A stretch of 64,000 bases of DNA from an uncultured Sphingomonas sp. (GTDB lineage Bacteria; Pseudomonadota; Alphaproteobacteria; Sphingomonadales; Sphingomonadaceae), in NCBI RefSeq assembly GCF_913774285.1, contig NZ_CAJYHX010000008.1, positions 298,129-362,128 on the forward strand, written 5' to 3'. A model generated the notes under the pieces. That model did not search any database, was not told where the DNA came from, and saw nothing but the letters and a program-made list of their open reading frames with translations. Below are positions 48,641 to 57,865 of this stretch, one piece after another. Numbering within the stretch: the first letter of the stretch is position 1; each line of letters begins with the position of its first letter. The position numbers and the translations under genes were made by a program.

Positions 48641-50245
48641 ATGCGTCGCACCATGCTTGCTCTCACCGCCGCGCTGCTCGCCAGCGCACCGATCGCCGCC
48701 CAGACGATCCAGACCAACGCCACCGATCGCGTGATCGACCAAGGCACCAACCATTCGGAGGTGATGCGAATCGCGCAATACCTCACCGACGTGATCGGCG
48801 CGCGGCTCACCAACTCGCCCGGCATCCGCAAGGCCGAGGACTGGACCCAGGCCAAGTTCCGCGAATGGGGCCTTGTCAACGTCCACAAGGAAGGGTTCGA
48901 GTTCGGCCGCGGCTGGTCGAACGAGAAGCTGGCAGTGCGCATGGTCGCCCCGCGCCCGCTCCAGCTGATCGCCGCCCCCCTGCCCTGGACGCCCGGCACC
49001 AATGGCGCGATCACCGGCGAGGTCGTGCTCGCCCCGCTCGCCGACGAGGCCGCCTTTGCCCAGTACAAGGGCAAGCTGAAGGGCAAGCTGGTGCTGATCA
49101 CCGAGCCGCGCGAGCTGGAGGAAGCGACCGAGGCGCCGTTCAAGCGCTGGAGCGTCGAGGAACTGGCCAAGCGCGACTTTTACGATCTGCCCAACGGTGA
49201 CGGGGAACGCCCGTTCAACCCGGCCCGCTACACCTTCGCCGGCAAGCGCGACGCCTTCCTCAAGGCAGAAGGCGCGATCGGCTACGCGATCATGTCGAGC
49301 CGCAACGGCAAGCTGGTCCACGGCCAGAACAGCCAGTTCCAGGTCGGCCAGTCGGGCACCCTCCCCGGCATCGAGATCGCAGCCGAGGATTATCGCCGCC
49401 TCGCCCGCCTCGCCAAGATGGGCGCCAAGCCGACGCTGGAGATCGACGCCGTCAACCGCTTCGACGACAGCGATACCAAGGGCTACAACATCCTCGCCGA
49501 CATCCCCGGCACCGATCCCAAGGCGGGCTATGTGATGGCCGGCGCGCATCTCGACAGCTGGGCGATGGGTGACGGTGCCGCGGACAATGCCGCCGGCAGC
49601 GCGATGGTGATGGAAGCCGCGCGCATCATCCGCGCCTCGGGCATCAAGACCAAGCGCGCGATCCGCTTCGCGCTGTGGGCGGGCGAGGAGCAGGGCCTGC
49701 TCGGCTCGATGGCCTATGTCGAGGCCCACATCGCCAAGCGCCCGGTCGATCCCAGCGCGACGGGCACCGTCCGCTACATGACGTGGAGCCGCGCCTTCCC
49801 GATCACGCCCGGCCCGGACCACGGCAAGCTCGCCGCCTATTTCAACCTCGACAACGGCTCGGGCAAGATTCGCGGCATCTACGCGCAGGGCAACACCGCG
49901 GTGATGCCGATCTTCGAACAGTGGTTCACGCCCTTCCACGCGATGGGCGCGACCCAGGTTTCGGCGCGACGCACCGGCAGCACCGACCATGTCTTCTTCG
50001 ACGCGGTGGGCATCCCGGCGTTCCAGTTCATCCAGGACCCCCTCGACTATGGCTCCATGGTGCATCATACGGACGTCGATACGTTCGATCATCTGAAGGC
50101 CGACGATATGCGCCAGGGCGCAACCATCCTCGCCGCATTCCTGATCAACGCCGCCAACAGCGATCAGCCGCTGCCGCGCGCGCCGCTTGCGACCGCGCCG
50201 ACCCCGGCCGATCAATTCTATCCCTTCCCGGAGTCTGCACACTGA
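48641..50245 (+). CDS. Exported M28-family zinc metallopeptidase
   Basis: A 534-residue secreted or periplasmic peptidase. The signal peptide ends SAPIAAQ. A protease-associated domain occupies about 120-280. The M28 metal ligands are visible in GAHLDSWAMGDGAADNAAG (about 305-323) and WAGEEQGLLGS (about 345), with a later His in HHTDVDTFDHL. GGGGGG precedes the ATG. Such enzymes are aminopeptidases or carboxypeptidases. Confidence 0.9.
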   Translation: MRRTMLALTAALLASAPIAAQTIQTNATDRVIDQGTNHSEVMRIAQYLTDVIGARLTNSPGIRKAEDWTQAKFREWGLVNVHKEGFEFGRGWSNEKLAVRMVAPRPLQLIAAPLPWTPGTNGAITGEVVLAPLADEAAFAQYKGKLKGKLVLITEPRELEEATEAPFKRWSVEELAKRDFYDLPNGDGERPFNPARYTFAGKRDAFLKAEGAIGYAIMSSRNGKLVHGQNSQFQVGQSGTLPGIEIAAEDYRRLARLAKMGAKPTLEIDAVNRFDDSDTKGYNILADIPGTDPKAGYVMAGAHLDSWAMGDGAADNAAGSAMVMEAARIIRASGIKTKRAIRFALWAGEEQGLLGSMAYVEAHIAKRPVDPSATGTVRYMTWSRAFPITPGPDHGKLAAYFNLDNGSGKIRGIYAQGNTAVMPIFEQWFTPFHAMGATQVSARRTGSTDHVFFDAVGIPAFQFIQDPLDYGSMVHHTDVDTFDHLKADDMRQGATILAAFLINAANSDQPLPRAPLATAPTPADQFYPFPESAH

Positions 50246-50991
50246 TGAAACGTCGAGGCCATCGTCCCAGCCAGGCATCCGCATCGCGGCCGCGTTTCTA
50301 CGGCCGTCACGCGGTGCTCGCGGCACTCGCCAACCCCGAGCGGACGGTGCGCAAGATCTGGGGCACGCGCGAGGCGCTGTCGGCGCTGGACCTGCCCCCG
50401 GTCATCCCGATCACCTATGCCGACGCGGCCGATCTCGGCCGCCTCGTGCCGTCCGACGCGCCGCACCAGGGGCTGGTCGCCGAAGTGGATCCGCTCGAGG
50501 AGATCTGGCTCGGCGATCTGCTCGAGCAGGGCGCGGAGGACAAGCGCCCGCTGCTGGTGCTCGACCAGGTGACCGATCCGCACAATGTCGGCGCGATCCT
50601 GCGCTCGGCGGCGGCGTTCGATGCGCTCGGCATCGTCACGCAGGACCGGCACGCCCCGCCCGAAACCGGCACCCTCGCCCGCTCGGCGGCCGGCACGCTG
50701 GAGGTGGTCCCCTGGGTCCGCGTGGTGAACCTGTCGCGCGCGCTCGACGAGATCGCCGAGGCGGGTTTCTGGCGCGTCGGCCTCACCGGCCACGCCAAGG
50801 CGACGCTGGGCGAAGTGATGGGCGAAGGCCGCATCGCACTGGTGCTCGGCGCCGAGGGCGAGGGCATGCGCCAGAATACCGAGGCGCATTGCGACCAGCT
50901 CGCCCGCCTGCCGATCTCGCCCAAGGTGGAAAGCCTGAACGTGTCGAACGCCGCGGCCGTGGCGCTCTACGCGGTGAACACGCGCGGCTGA
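50245..50991 (+). CDS. rlmB: SpoU-family 23S rRNA 2'-O-methyltransferase
   Basis: A 248-residue SPOUT methyltransferase. The N-terminal substrate-binding domain (YGRHAVLAAL) is followed by the knot motifs: DPHNVGAILRSAAAFDALG, LVLGAEGEGM and SLNVSNAAAVALY. By length and order it matches RlmB (Gm2251), though TrmH-like relatives are close. The ATG overlaps the previous stop by one base. Confidence 0.88.
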   Translation: MKRRGHRPSQASASRPRFYGRHAVLAALANPERTVRKIWGTREALSALDLPPVIPITYADAADLGRLVPSDAPHQGLVAEVDPLEEIWLGDLLEQGAEDKRPLLVLDQVTDPHNVGAILRSAAAFDALGIVTQDRHAPPETGTLARSAAGTLEVVPWVRVVNLSRALDEIAEAGFWRVGLTGHAKATLGEVMGEGRIALVLGAEGEGMRQNTEAHCDQLARLPISPKVESLNVSNAAAVALYAVNTRG

Positions 50992-51002
50992 GGCGCACAC
51001 GC

Positions 51003-51734
51003 ATGACCAAGATGCTGCGAGCGCTGGCGCTGGTGGTGCTCGCCCCGTTGGTGCTGGCGAGTTGCCTGTTCGTGCCCGGCAAGTTCGATTCCGCGCTCAC
51101 CATCCACCGCGATCGCAGCTTCACCTTCACCTACAAGGGTGAGGTGGTCGCGCTCGACCTCAAGGGGCTGGGCGGCGATTTCATGAAGGTCGCCGAGGAA
51201 GAGAGCGGCAAGAAGGGCAAGAACGGCTCGGCCGATCCGGCCAAGGTCAAGGCGGCGGAGCAGACGAAGCGCGACGAGGCATATCGCAAGCTCGCGGTCG
51301 AGCTTGCCAAGGAAGCAGGCTATCGCAGCGTCGAATATCGCGGGAACGGCATCTTCTATGTCGATTTCGCGCTTTCGGGCGTGCTCGATCACGCCTTCGT
51401 CTACCCGTACAATCAGGACAATGAGATCGTCCTCCCCTGGATCGCCATCGAGCTGCGCGGCAAGGACGCGGTGCGCGTGAAGGCGCAGGGCTTTGCCCGG
51501 CAGAAGACCGACGCGGCGGGCCTCGGCGGCATGGGCGGAGGCATGGCCGCAGGCGCAGAGGCGGCCGATCGCATGGAGGGCACTTTCACCCTCACCACCG
51601 ATGCCGAGGTGATCAGCCAGAACAACGAGGCCGGTGCCGAGACCGTCGGCAATGAGAAGGTGATCGCCTGGAAGGTGGACACCCGCACCAAGGACGCGCC
51701 GATGGCCTCGCTGCGCGTCGCGCCCTTGCGCTGA
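51003..51734 (+). CDS. Lipoprotein of unknown function
   Basis: A 243-residue lipoprotein with lipobox VLASC after a hydrophobic signal. A Lys-rich helical segment (about 60-105) and a glycine-rich loop (GGMGGGMAAG near 180) are visible. I recognise no domain. It starts 11 nt after rlmB and may be co-transcribed. Confidence 0.75.
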   Translation: MTKMLRALALVVLAPLVLASCLFVPGKFDSALTIHRDRSFTFTYKGEVVALDLKGLGGDFMKVAEEESGKKGKNGSADPAKVKAAEQTKRDEAYRKLAVELAKEAGYRSVEYRGNGIFYVDFALSGVLDHAFVYPYNQDNEIVLPWIAIELRGKDAVRVKAQGFARQKTDAAGLGGMGGGMAAGAEAADRMEGTFTLTTDAEVISQNNEAGAETVGNEKVIAWKVDTRTKDAPMASLRVAPLR

Positions 51735-51742
51735 TACGAAAA

Positions 51743-51772
51743 CGGGCGGGTGCAGCCTGCTGCACCCGCCCG
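51743..51772 (-). terminator. Terminator between convergent lipoprotein and OsmC genes
   Basis: A perfect 13-bp stem (CGGGCGGGTGCAG / CTGCACCCGCCCG) with a 4-nt loop. On the minus strand TTTTCG follows, so it terminates the OsmC gene and may also stop the convergent lipoprotein transcript. Confidence 0.88.
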
Positions 51773-51801
51773 CCCTCTCCACACCCCTTTGGGGATCAGG
51801 T

Positions 51802-52227
51802 TCAGGCCAGTTCCCACTCCAGGGCAATCTGGGCCTTGAGCAGCTTGGACACCGGGCAGTTCGCCTCGGCGCCCTTGGCGAGCGCCTCGAACTGCTCCTC
51901 GCTGATGCCGGGCACCTCGGCGCGCAGCTTCAGGTCCGAGCGGGTGATGGCGAAGCCGTCGCCGTCCTGCTCCAGTTTCACCGCCGCGGTGGTCTCCAGC
52001 GTACCGTCGCTGAACCCCGCCTGGGCGAGCGCGAAGCTCAGCGCCATGGTGAAGCAGCCGGCATGCGCCGCCGCGATCAGCTCTTCCGGATTGGTGCCCT
52101 TTTCATCCCCGAAACGCGTGTTGAAGCTGTAGGGCGTCGCCTCCAGCACGCCCGAGGGGCTGGTCAGCTGGCCTTTGCCGGCCTTGCCGAAGCCGGTGTA
52201 GCGGGCGGTGGCGGTGCGGGTGGTCAT
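51802..52227 (-). CDS. OsmC-family peroxiredoxin
   Basis: A 141-residue OsmC-type thiol peroxidase acting on organic hydroperoxides. The catalytic cysteines are in AAHAGCFTMALS (about residue 58) and NCPVSKLL (about 123). The ATG at 52227 gives the normal length; the frame to 52341 is not conserved. Confidence 0.9.
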   Translation of the reverse strand: MTTRTATARYTGFGKAGKGQLTSPSGVLEATPYSFNTRFGDEKGTNPEELIAAAHAGCFTMALSFALAQAGFSDGTLETTAAVKLEQDGDGFAITRSDLKLRAEVPGISEEQFEALAKGAEANCPVSKLLKAQIALEWELA

Positions 52228-52240
52228 GGCAGACTCCTCG

Positions 52241-52276
52241 AAAAGATCGGGCCGGGTAATCGACCCCGGCCCGATC
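52241..52276 (-). terminator. Terminator after the glycine-zipper lipoprotein gene
   Basis: A 12-bp perfect stem (GATCGGGCCGGG / CCCGGCCCGATC) followed on the minus strand by TTTT. It lies between the glycine-zipper gene and the OsmC gene. Confidence 0.88.
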
Positions 52277-52279
52277 CTA

Positions 52280-52690
52280 TCACTTGCACGTGACGTTGTT
52301 GCGATCGATCGAACGACCCGCAGCAGCACCCGCCGCGGCACCCAGCAGCGTGCCCAGCGTCTGCGATCCGCCCGGCGCGATGACGTTGCCGAGCAGGCCG
52401 CCAGCCACGCCGCCGACGATCAGGCCGGTCGTGCCGTCGTTGCGGCGGCAATAATAGCGCCCGTCCTGGCCGCGATAGACGCGATCGTTTTGCGACAGGC
52501 GGCGCTCGCGGGCGCGCGGGTTTTCGCGATAATAGCGATCGGCATAATAGCCGTTATACGCCGGGTCCGGGCGGTTATAGTCGTACTGGCGATAGCCGCC
52601 GCCGCCGGCATAGCCGGGGCCGTAGGCGCCTTCGGCGCAGCCGGAAACCAGCGTCGCCGCAGCGACTATGCTCAGAGCGAAGATGCGCAT
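52280..52690 (-). CDS. Glycine-zipper (2TM) outer-membrane lipoprotein
   Basis: A 136-residue lipoprotein with lipobox LVSGC, a Tyr/Gly/Asn-rich middle, and a glycine-zipper helix pair at about 88-125 (GLIVGGVAGGLLGNVIAPGG then LLGAAAGAAAG). Such proteins resemble the 17-kDa antigen/SlyB family in the outer membrane. The ATG at 52690 begins the signal peptide. Confidence 0.85.
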   Translation of the reverse strand: MRIFALSIVAAATLVSGCAEGAYGPGYAGGGGYRQYDYNRPDPAYNGYYADRYYRENPRARERRLSQNDRVYRGQDGRYYCRRNDGTTGLIVGGVAGGLLGNVIAPGGSQTLGTLLGAAAGAAAGRSIDRNNVTCK

Positions 52691-52776
52691 CGGGTCTCTC
52701 TCCTGATCCATGTTCAAGTGCGTGGGGAATGCGCGGCCGCGTCGAAGGTTGCGCGGCCGTGCCGATCCGGGGAGGA

Positions 52777-53271
52777 TCAGGACGGCGCCGCGTCGTTCCG
52801 ACGAAGCTCGTCGGCCTGGCCGGCGACCAGCGTCGGGGCGGAGCCACCGGCCAGTGCCGGCGCGAACGCCTCGCGCTCGTTCGCAGGGATCGATGCGGTG
52901 GGATCGGGGCGGAACTGCTCGATCGCGCGCTGGCTGCCGTCGGGGTGGCTGTCGCCCATCAGGTCGGTCGGCACCGTGCCCGGCTCGTTCGAACCGGTGC
53001 GGCGGGTCCACAGCGTGCCGAGCGCGATCGCGCCGATCGCCCCCAGCCCGGCAGCGGCGATCGCCGCGATGCCGGTCCGCCCCAGCGTAGCGCGCTTCCG
53101 GACCTTGGTTGCCGGTGCGGCTGCCTTGGGGGTGCGCTTCGGGCGCGCCTTGGGGGCGGGCTTGGCGGCGGCAGGCTCTGCCTTGGTATCGGCGGCGGCA
53201 GCGGTGGTCGCGGCCTTCGGGGTGCGCTTGCGGGGCGTGGGGGTCTTGGGCGTCTTGCTCGCGGTGGCCAT
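52777..53271 (-). CDS. Lys/Ala/Pro-rich protein with one membrane helix
   Basis: A 164-residue protein. The first 65 residues are histone-H1-like in composition (repeats of TPKA, PKAR and similar), followed by one hydrophobic helix (about 66-86: GRTGIAAIAAAGLGAIGAIA) and a polar C-terminal tail with acidic residues. If the basic region is cytoplasmic, it could tether nucleic acid to the membrane; that is speculation. It belongs to no family I know. Confidence 0.65.
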   Translation of the reverse strand: MATASKTPKTPTPRKRTPKAATTAAAADTKAEPAAAKPAPKARPKRTPKAAAPATKVRKRATLGRTGIAAIAAAGLGAIGAIALGTLWTRRTGSNEPGTVPTDLMGDSHPDGSQRAIEQFRPDPTASIPANEREAFAPALAGGSAPTLVAGQADELRRNDAAPS

Positions 53272-53339
53272 CGAAATCTCCTTTCGGTTACGGCACGGTC
53301 AACGGGCCGGGACGCGCGGGTGTTCCGAGCGATGCGCGA

Positions 53340-53807
53340 TCAGCGGGCGCAGATGCGGGTGCGCGCGTTCACCCAGCAGCCGTCCTGCAGCGTCACGGTG
53401 CCAAGCGGGTCCATCGCCTTGTCGTCGTCGGGATCCTTGTTCCAGGTCGCGTCGGCCTTGCCGTCGGCGCGCGTGGTGACCACGGCGAAGTGCGACTGGG
53501 CGGGCTTGCCGGCGCTCCAGGTGTTGAGCGTGTAGCCGCCGTCGCCCATCGGATAGACCTGGCAGCGGCCGTCGAGCAGCGTCTTGCCGTCGACCGCGAA
53601 GCGGCACTGCTTGGCGGCGGAGTGGGGTGCGGTTTCGTCCCTCGTGACCGGCGTGGGGCTGGGCAACGGCGTGGGGCTGGGCGTTGCGACGGGCGGAGCG
53701 CCGACGTTCGCCGTCGCGGTGGTGTCGGCGGCCTGCGGGCTGTTGCAGGCCGCCAGCGGTACGAGGAGCAGCAGCGCCGCGGCAATCGAACAGGTTTTCA
53801 AGGGCAA
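53340..53807 (-). CDS. Lipoprotein of unknown function
   Basis: A 155-residue lipoprotein with lipobox PLAAC, a Thr/Pro linker and a C-terminal domain with four cysteines (QCRF, GRCQV, DGCWV, RICAR). I place the start at a TTG at 53807 because GGAG lies 7 nt upstream and it begins the signal peptide directly; the frame opens further to 53876 (ATG). The function is unknown. Confidence 0.65.
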   Translation of the reverse strand: MPLKTCSIAAALLLLVPLAACNSPQAADTTATANVGAPPVATPSPTPLPSPTPVTRDETAPHSAAKQCRFAVDGKTLLDGRCQVYPMGDGGYTLNTWSAGKPAQSHFAVVTTRADGKADATWNKDPDDDKAMDPLGTVTLQDGCWVNARTRICAR

Positions 53808-53880
53808 ACGGCGTCTCCGGAGGTTGCCCCGCCCTACCCGCGCAGCGTCGGTTTGTTCCCGAACGTTTCGGCGCACACAG

Positions 53881-53984
53881 CCCCTCCCCTTCAGGGGAGG
53901 GGTTGGGGTGGGGCATGACGGATCCGCAAGGGCCGCACTTCTCGGTCAGCCCCCACCCCCCACCCCTCCCCTGAAGGGGAGGGG
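53881..53984. repeat. BIME-like double palindrome (family A variant)
   Basis: Two inverted hairpins, arms CCCCTCCCCT / AGGGGAGGGG at 53881-53902 and CCCCTCCCCT / AGGGGAGGGG at 53963-53984, flanked internally by TTGGGGTGGGG and its complement. It is about 104 bp in all, upstream of glnD and beyond the 5' end of the preceding lipoprotein gene. Confidence 0.85.
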
Positions 53985-54049
53985 CTTAAATCGTCCTCCC
54001 CCATCCCTTCCCGCGTGAACTTCCCCCCAAATCCTCCTATCTGACTCGC

Positions 54050-56797
54050 ATGCCGACCCGCTTCGCTTCCGTCCCGCATCGCCGCGCCCTGATCGATCGC
54101 CGTGCCGTCGCCGAACGCCTCGCCGCGCTGGAGGCCCGCGACACCGCCGCGCTGCGCCAGGCGGGCGCCACCGAGCTCAAGGCCGCGCTCGCCGCGGGCC
54201 AAGCAGAGATCGCTTGCCGCCTCGCCGAACACCCCTCGCGCGGCCTGGAAGCCGCCGCCGCCGGCGCCTTCCTCACCGACCAGATTCTCCGCCTGCTGTG
54301 GGACTTCACCGTCGAGCGGCTCCACCCCAATGCCAACCCCACCGCTGCCGAGCGGATGACGCTGATCGCGGTGGGCGGCTATGGCCGCGGCGAGATGGCG
54401 CCGCATTCGGACATCGACATCGGCTTCCTCACCCCCTGGAAGGTCACCGGCTGGAGCGAGCAGGTGATCGAATCGATGCTCTATTCGCTGTGGGACATGC
54501 GGCTGAAGGTAGGCCATTCGTCGCGCTCACTCGACGAGATGGTGCGCCAGGCCAAGGCCGACGTCACCGTCTGCACCGCGCTGGTCGAGGCGCGCTATGT
54601 CTGGGGCGATACCGAGCTCTATGACGAGGCCGCGCGCCGCTTCAAGGCCGAGGTCCAGGCCGACAGCGCCCGCGGCTTCATCACCGCCAAGCTGGAAGAG
54701 CGCAACGCCCGCCACAAGAAGATGGGCGACAGCCGCTATGTCGTCGAACCCAATGTGAAGGAGGGCAAGGGCGGCCTGCGCGACCTCCACACGCTCTTCT
54801 GGATCGGCAAATTTGCCTACAATGTCCGCGAGCCCGCCGAGTTGGTGGAGGCCGGCCTGCTCACCCCCGCCGAATATCGCCAGTTCCGCCGTGCGGAGAA
54901 TTTCCTCTGGGCGGTGCGCTGCCAGCTGCACCTGATCACCAACCGCCCCGAGGACCGGCTGACCTTCGACGTCCAGCGCGAGATCGCGGAACGGATGCGC
55001 TTCGCCGACCGGCCCGGCATGCCCAAGGTCGAGCGCTTCATGCGCTACTATTTCCTCCAGGCGAAGGTGGTCGGCGACCTCACCGGCGTGTTCCTCGCCC
55101 ATCTCGACGAGAAGTTCGCCGCGCGCGGCCGCCGCTTCGGCTTCCCGGCGCTGTGGCGCGGGCGGCGCAAGCTCAAGGGCTTCGTGCTGGAGCGTGGCCG
55201 ACTGGCGCTGCCCCGCGACACCTTCTTCCGCGAGGATCCCGTCCGCCTGATCGAACTGTTCGCGCTCGCCGACCTGCACGAGGTGGAAATCCACCCGCTC
55301 GCCATGCGCGCCGCCGCGCGCGACGCCAAGCTGGTCGACGACGTCCGCAACGATGCGCGGGCCAACGCGCTGTTCCTCGACGTGCTGACCTCGCCGCGCG
55401 ATCCCGAAACGGTGCTGCGCTGGATGAACGAGGCCGGCGTGTTCGGCCGCTTCGTGCCCGATTTCGGCCGCGTCGTCGCGCAGATGCAGTTCGACATGTA
55501 CCACCATTATACGGTGGACGAGCATTCGATCCGCGCCATCGGGCTGCTCAGCAAGATCGAAAAGGGGCAGCTCAAGGAAGACCATCCGCTCGCCAGCGGC
55601 ATCCTCCACCAGCTCGCCTCGCGGCGCGCGCTCTATGTGGCGGTGCTGCTGCACGACATTGCCAAGGGCCGCAGCGGCGATCATTCGATCCTCGGCGCCG
55701 AAGTGGCCGAGCGGCTCTGCCCGCGGCTGGGCCTCACCCCCGGCGAGACCGAGATGGTCGCCTGGCTGGTGCGCTGGCACCTGCTGATGTCGGCCACCGC
55801 GTTCAAGCGCGACCTGGCCGACTTCAAGACGATCCTGGACTTCACCGCCCAGGTGCAGAGCGCCGAGCGGCTGCGCATGCTGCTGGCACTGACCGTGGTC
55901 GACATCCGCGCGGTCGGCCCCGGCGTGTGGAACGGCTGGAAGCGCCAGCTGCTCGGCGGGCTGTACGAAGCCGCCGAGGAGGTGCTGCGGCTCGGCCACA
56001 AACAGCGCGGTCGCACCGAGCGGATCGCCGCCAAGCAGGACGAACTGGGCGCAGCGCTCGGCTGGCCAGCGCCCAAGTTCGAGGCATTCAAGAAGCGCTT
56101 CACCGAAAGCTATTGGATCGCCGAGCCCAGCGACGTGCTGGAGCGCAATGCCGCGATGGTCGCCGCCGCGGGCGATGCGACGCTCCACGTCGAGGCGCAG
56201 GTCTATCCCGATCGCGGCGCAACGCTGGTGACGGTCTATGCCGCCGACCATCCCGGCCTGTTCTACCGCATTGCCGGCGCGATCCATGTCGCCGGCGGCA
56301 ACATCATCGACGCGCGGATCCACACGACGCGCGACGGCATGGCGCTCGACAATTTCCTGGTCCAGGATCCGTTCGGCCAGCCCTTCGACGAGGAAGCGCG
56401 GCTCACCCGGCTCAAGACCGGCATCGCCGACGCGCTGGCCAACCGCGCGCGGCTGTCCGAACGGCTCAAGACCAAGGCGCCGGTGCGGCTGCGTGCCGAT
56501 GCCTTCTCGATCGAACCCAATGTGTTCATCGACAACAAGGCATCGAACCGCTTCACCGTCATCGAAGTCAATGCGCGCGATCGGCCGGCCTTGCTCTACA
56601 GCCTGGCCAATGCGCTGTTCCAGTCGAAGGTGACGATCCATTCCGCGCATGTCGCGACATACGGTGAGCGCGCGGTCGATACCTTCTATCTGACCGACCT
56701 GATCGGGGATAAGATCAGCTCGACGTCGCGACTCAAGACGATCGAGCGGCGTCTGCTGGAGGCCGCGGCCGGCGAGGAGATCGCCCAGGCCGCCTGA
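54050..56797 (+). CDS. glnD: Bifunctional PII uridylyltransferase / uridylyl-removing enzyme
   Basis: A 915-residue nitrogen-status sensor that adds or removes UMP on PII. The nucleotidyltransferase motif is GGYGRGEMAPHSDIDIGFL (about 107-125). The HD hydrolase domain carries LLHDIAKGRSGDHS (about 530-545). Two ACT domains, which bind glutamine, occupy about 720-800 and 835-910 (VTVYAADHPGLFYRIAGAIH and VIEVNARDRPALLYSLANAL). Full length. Confidence 0.96.
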   Translation: MPTRFASVPHRRALIDRRAVAERLAALEARDTAALRQAGATELKAALAAGQAEIACRLAEHPSRGLEAAAAGAFLTDQILRLLWDFTVERLHPNANPTAAERMTLIAVGGYGRGEMAPHSDIDIGFLTPWKVTGWSEQVIESMLYSLWDMRLKVGHSSRSLDEMVRQAKADVTVCTALVEARYVWGDTELYDEAARRFKAEVQADSARGFITAKLEERNARHKKMGDSRYVVEPNVKEGKGGLRDLHTLFWIGKFAYNVREPAELVEAGLLTPAEYRQFRRAENFLWAVRCQLHLITNRPEDRLTFDVQREIAERMRFADRPGMPKVERFMRYYFLQAKVVGDLTGVFLAHLDEKFAARGRRFGFPALWRGRRKLKGFVLERGRLALPRDTFFREDPVRLIELFALADLHEVEIHPLAMRAAARDAKLVDDVRNDARANALFLDVLTSPRDPETVLRWMNEAGVFGRFVPDFGRVVAQMQFDMYHHYTVDEHSIRAIGLLSKIEKGQLKEDHPLASGILHQLASRRALYVAVLLHDIAKGRSGDHSILGAEVAERLCPRLGLTPGETEMVAWLVRWHLLMSATAFKRDLADFKTILDFTAQVQSAERLRMLLALTVVDIRAVGPGVWNGWKRQLLGGLYEAAEEVLRLGHKQRGRTERIAAKQDELGAALGWPAPKFEAFKKRFTESYWIAEPSDVLERNAAMVAAAGDATLHVEAQVYPDRGATLVTVYAADHPGLFYRIAGAIHVAGGNIIDARIHTTRDGMALDNFLVQDPFGQPFDEEARLTRLKTGIADALANRARLSERLKTKAPVRLRADAFSIEPNVFIDNKASNRFTVIEVNARDRPALLYSLANALFQSKVTIHSAHVATYGERAVDTFYLTDLIGDKISSTSRLKTIERRLLEAAAGEEIAQAA

Positions 56798-56810
56798 TCG
56801 GGGGACGAAC

Positions 56811-57194
56811 ATGCCGGTAGTGGGGCTGGGCGGCTATTTCTTTCGCGCGCAGGATCCGGAGGGGCTGAAAGCGTGGTACCAGGAGATGCTGGGCGTCGGC
56901 GGCGGCTGCGGCACCGATACCAGCGGACAGGCTAGCCCGTGGTTCTGGTATCCCGAACCCGGCGGCGTGGTGTTCCAGCCCTTCCCGGCGGACAGCAGCT
57001 ATTATGCCGCGGACAAGCAGGTGATGCTCAACCTGCGGGTGATCGATCTCGACGGGCTGCTCGAGCAGCTCAACGCCGCGGGCGTGGCGATCGAGACGCG
57101 TGCCGAGTGGGACACGCCGGAAACGGGCCGCTTCGCGCGTATCCACGATCCCGAGGGCAATCCAATCGAGCTTTGGGAAGCACCGGCGGAGTAG
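56811..57194 (+). CDS. VOC (glyoxalase-like) family protein
   Basis: A 127-residue vicinal-oxygen-chelate protein: GGYFFRAQDPEGLKAWYQEM at the N-terminus and FARIHDPEGNPIELWE at the C-terminus, the usual bacterial dioxygenase/glyoxalase-like signature. The substrate is unknown. It lies 13 nt after glnD on the same strand. Confidence 0.88.
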   Translation: MPVVGLGGYFFRAQDPEGLKAWYQEMLGVGGGCGTDTSGQASPWFWYPEPGGVVFQPFPADSSYYAADKQVMLNLRVIDLDGLLEQLNAAGVAIETRAEWDTPETGRFARIHDPEGNPIELWEAPAE

Positions 57195-57260
57195 GTCGCC
57201 CCTCGTCGAGCGCTGGTCCTTCGCACCGGCAGGTGGACACACGTCCGCCCCACCCCCTTC

Positions 57261-57357
57261 GTCATTCCCGCGAAGGCGGGAATCCATTTGCCAGGACGAT
57301 GGGGGCAGGAACCGCGACTTCAGCGCCAATGGATCCCCGCCTTCGCGGGGATGACGG
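57261..57357. repeat. BIME-like double palindrome (family B)
   Basis: GTCATTCCCGCGAAGGCGGG and its near-inverse GGATCCCCGCCTTCGCGGGG-ATGAC bracket about 45 bp. Each arm is itself a hairpin (CCCGC GAAG GCGGG). This is a second repeat family, unlike the CCCCTCCC type. Confidence 0.85.
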
Positions 57358-57372
57358 TTTGTCTGGAAGCGC

Positions 57373-57849
57373 CTACCCCGTCCCGAACGGCAGGATGCTC
57401 TCCAGCGTCGCCAGCGGCGGTGCCCCCGGCAATGCCACGCCCTGCCGCAACAGGAAGACGTGCCGGACGATCTCCGCCTGCTGCTCGATGCCGTAGCGCG
57501 CCAGCGTCCAGCCCGGCTTGATGCTGTAGTGGTAGCGGCAGAAGGGATGCCGCCGCAGCACGAGGTTCAGCCCCTGCTGGTGCTGCCAGACATGCACCAG
57601 CTCGTGAATCAGATGCCCCTGCAGCCCCAGCCCCGCGCTGGCGAGGCAGTCCCGATAGGCATCCCCCGCCGGGTGGAAGTGGAGGTGCCCGCGCGGCGCC
57701 ATCGTCACATTGCGCGGCTGGAAGGGAAACCATTTGCGCCGGTAGATCCGCACCGGATCGAGGTCGATGGCATCGCCGAACATGCCGCGCGCCAAGGCCC
57801 GCTCGGCGTCGGTAAGGGGGCGGCCCTGTCGCGCGTCGTCGCCGGACAT
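57373..57849 (-). CDS. 'Vgr-related' HExxH zincin-like protein
   Basis: A 158-residue protein with HELVHVWQ (about residues 82-89), an HExxH zinc motif, preceded by GHLIHE. It resembles the small proteins annotated as vgr-related in sphingomonads. It is unrelated in length to true VgrG. No secretion-system genes are nearby. The stop of the next gene upstream (prolyl oligopeptidase) lies 16 bp away, so the two are likely co-transcribed. Confidence 0.75.
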   Translation of the reverse strand: MSGDDARQGRPLTDAERALARGMFGDAIDLDPVRIYRRKWFPFQPRNVTMAPRGHLHFHPAGDAYRDCLASAGLGLQGHLIHELVHVWQHQQGLNLVLRRHPFCRYHYSIKPGWTLARYGIEQQAEIVRHVFLLRQGVALPGAPPLATLESILPFGTG

Positions 57850-57865
57850 GGCCGCCCTCCCCTGC

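Noticed and set aside
54527..56812. Minus-strand frame of 761 codons opposite glnD
   Set aside because: Antisense shadow; glnD is full length with all motifs.
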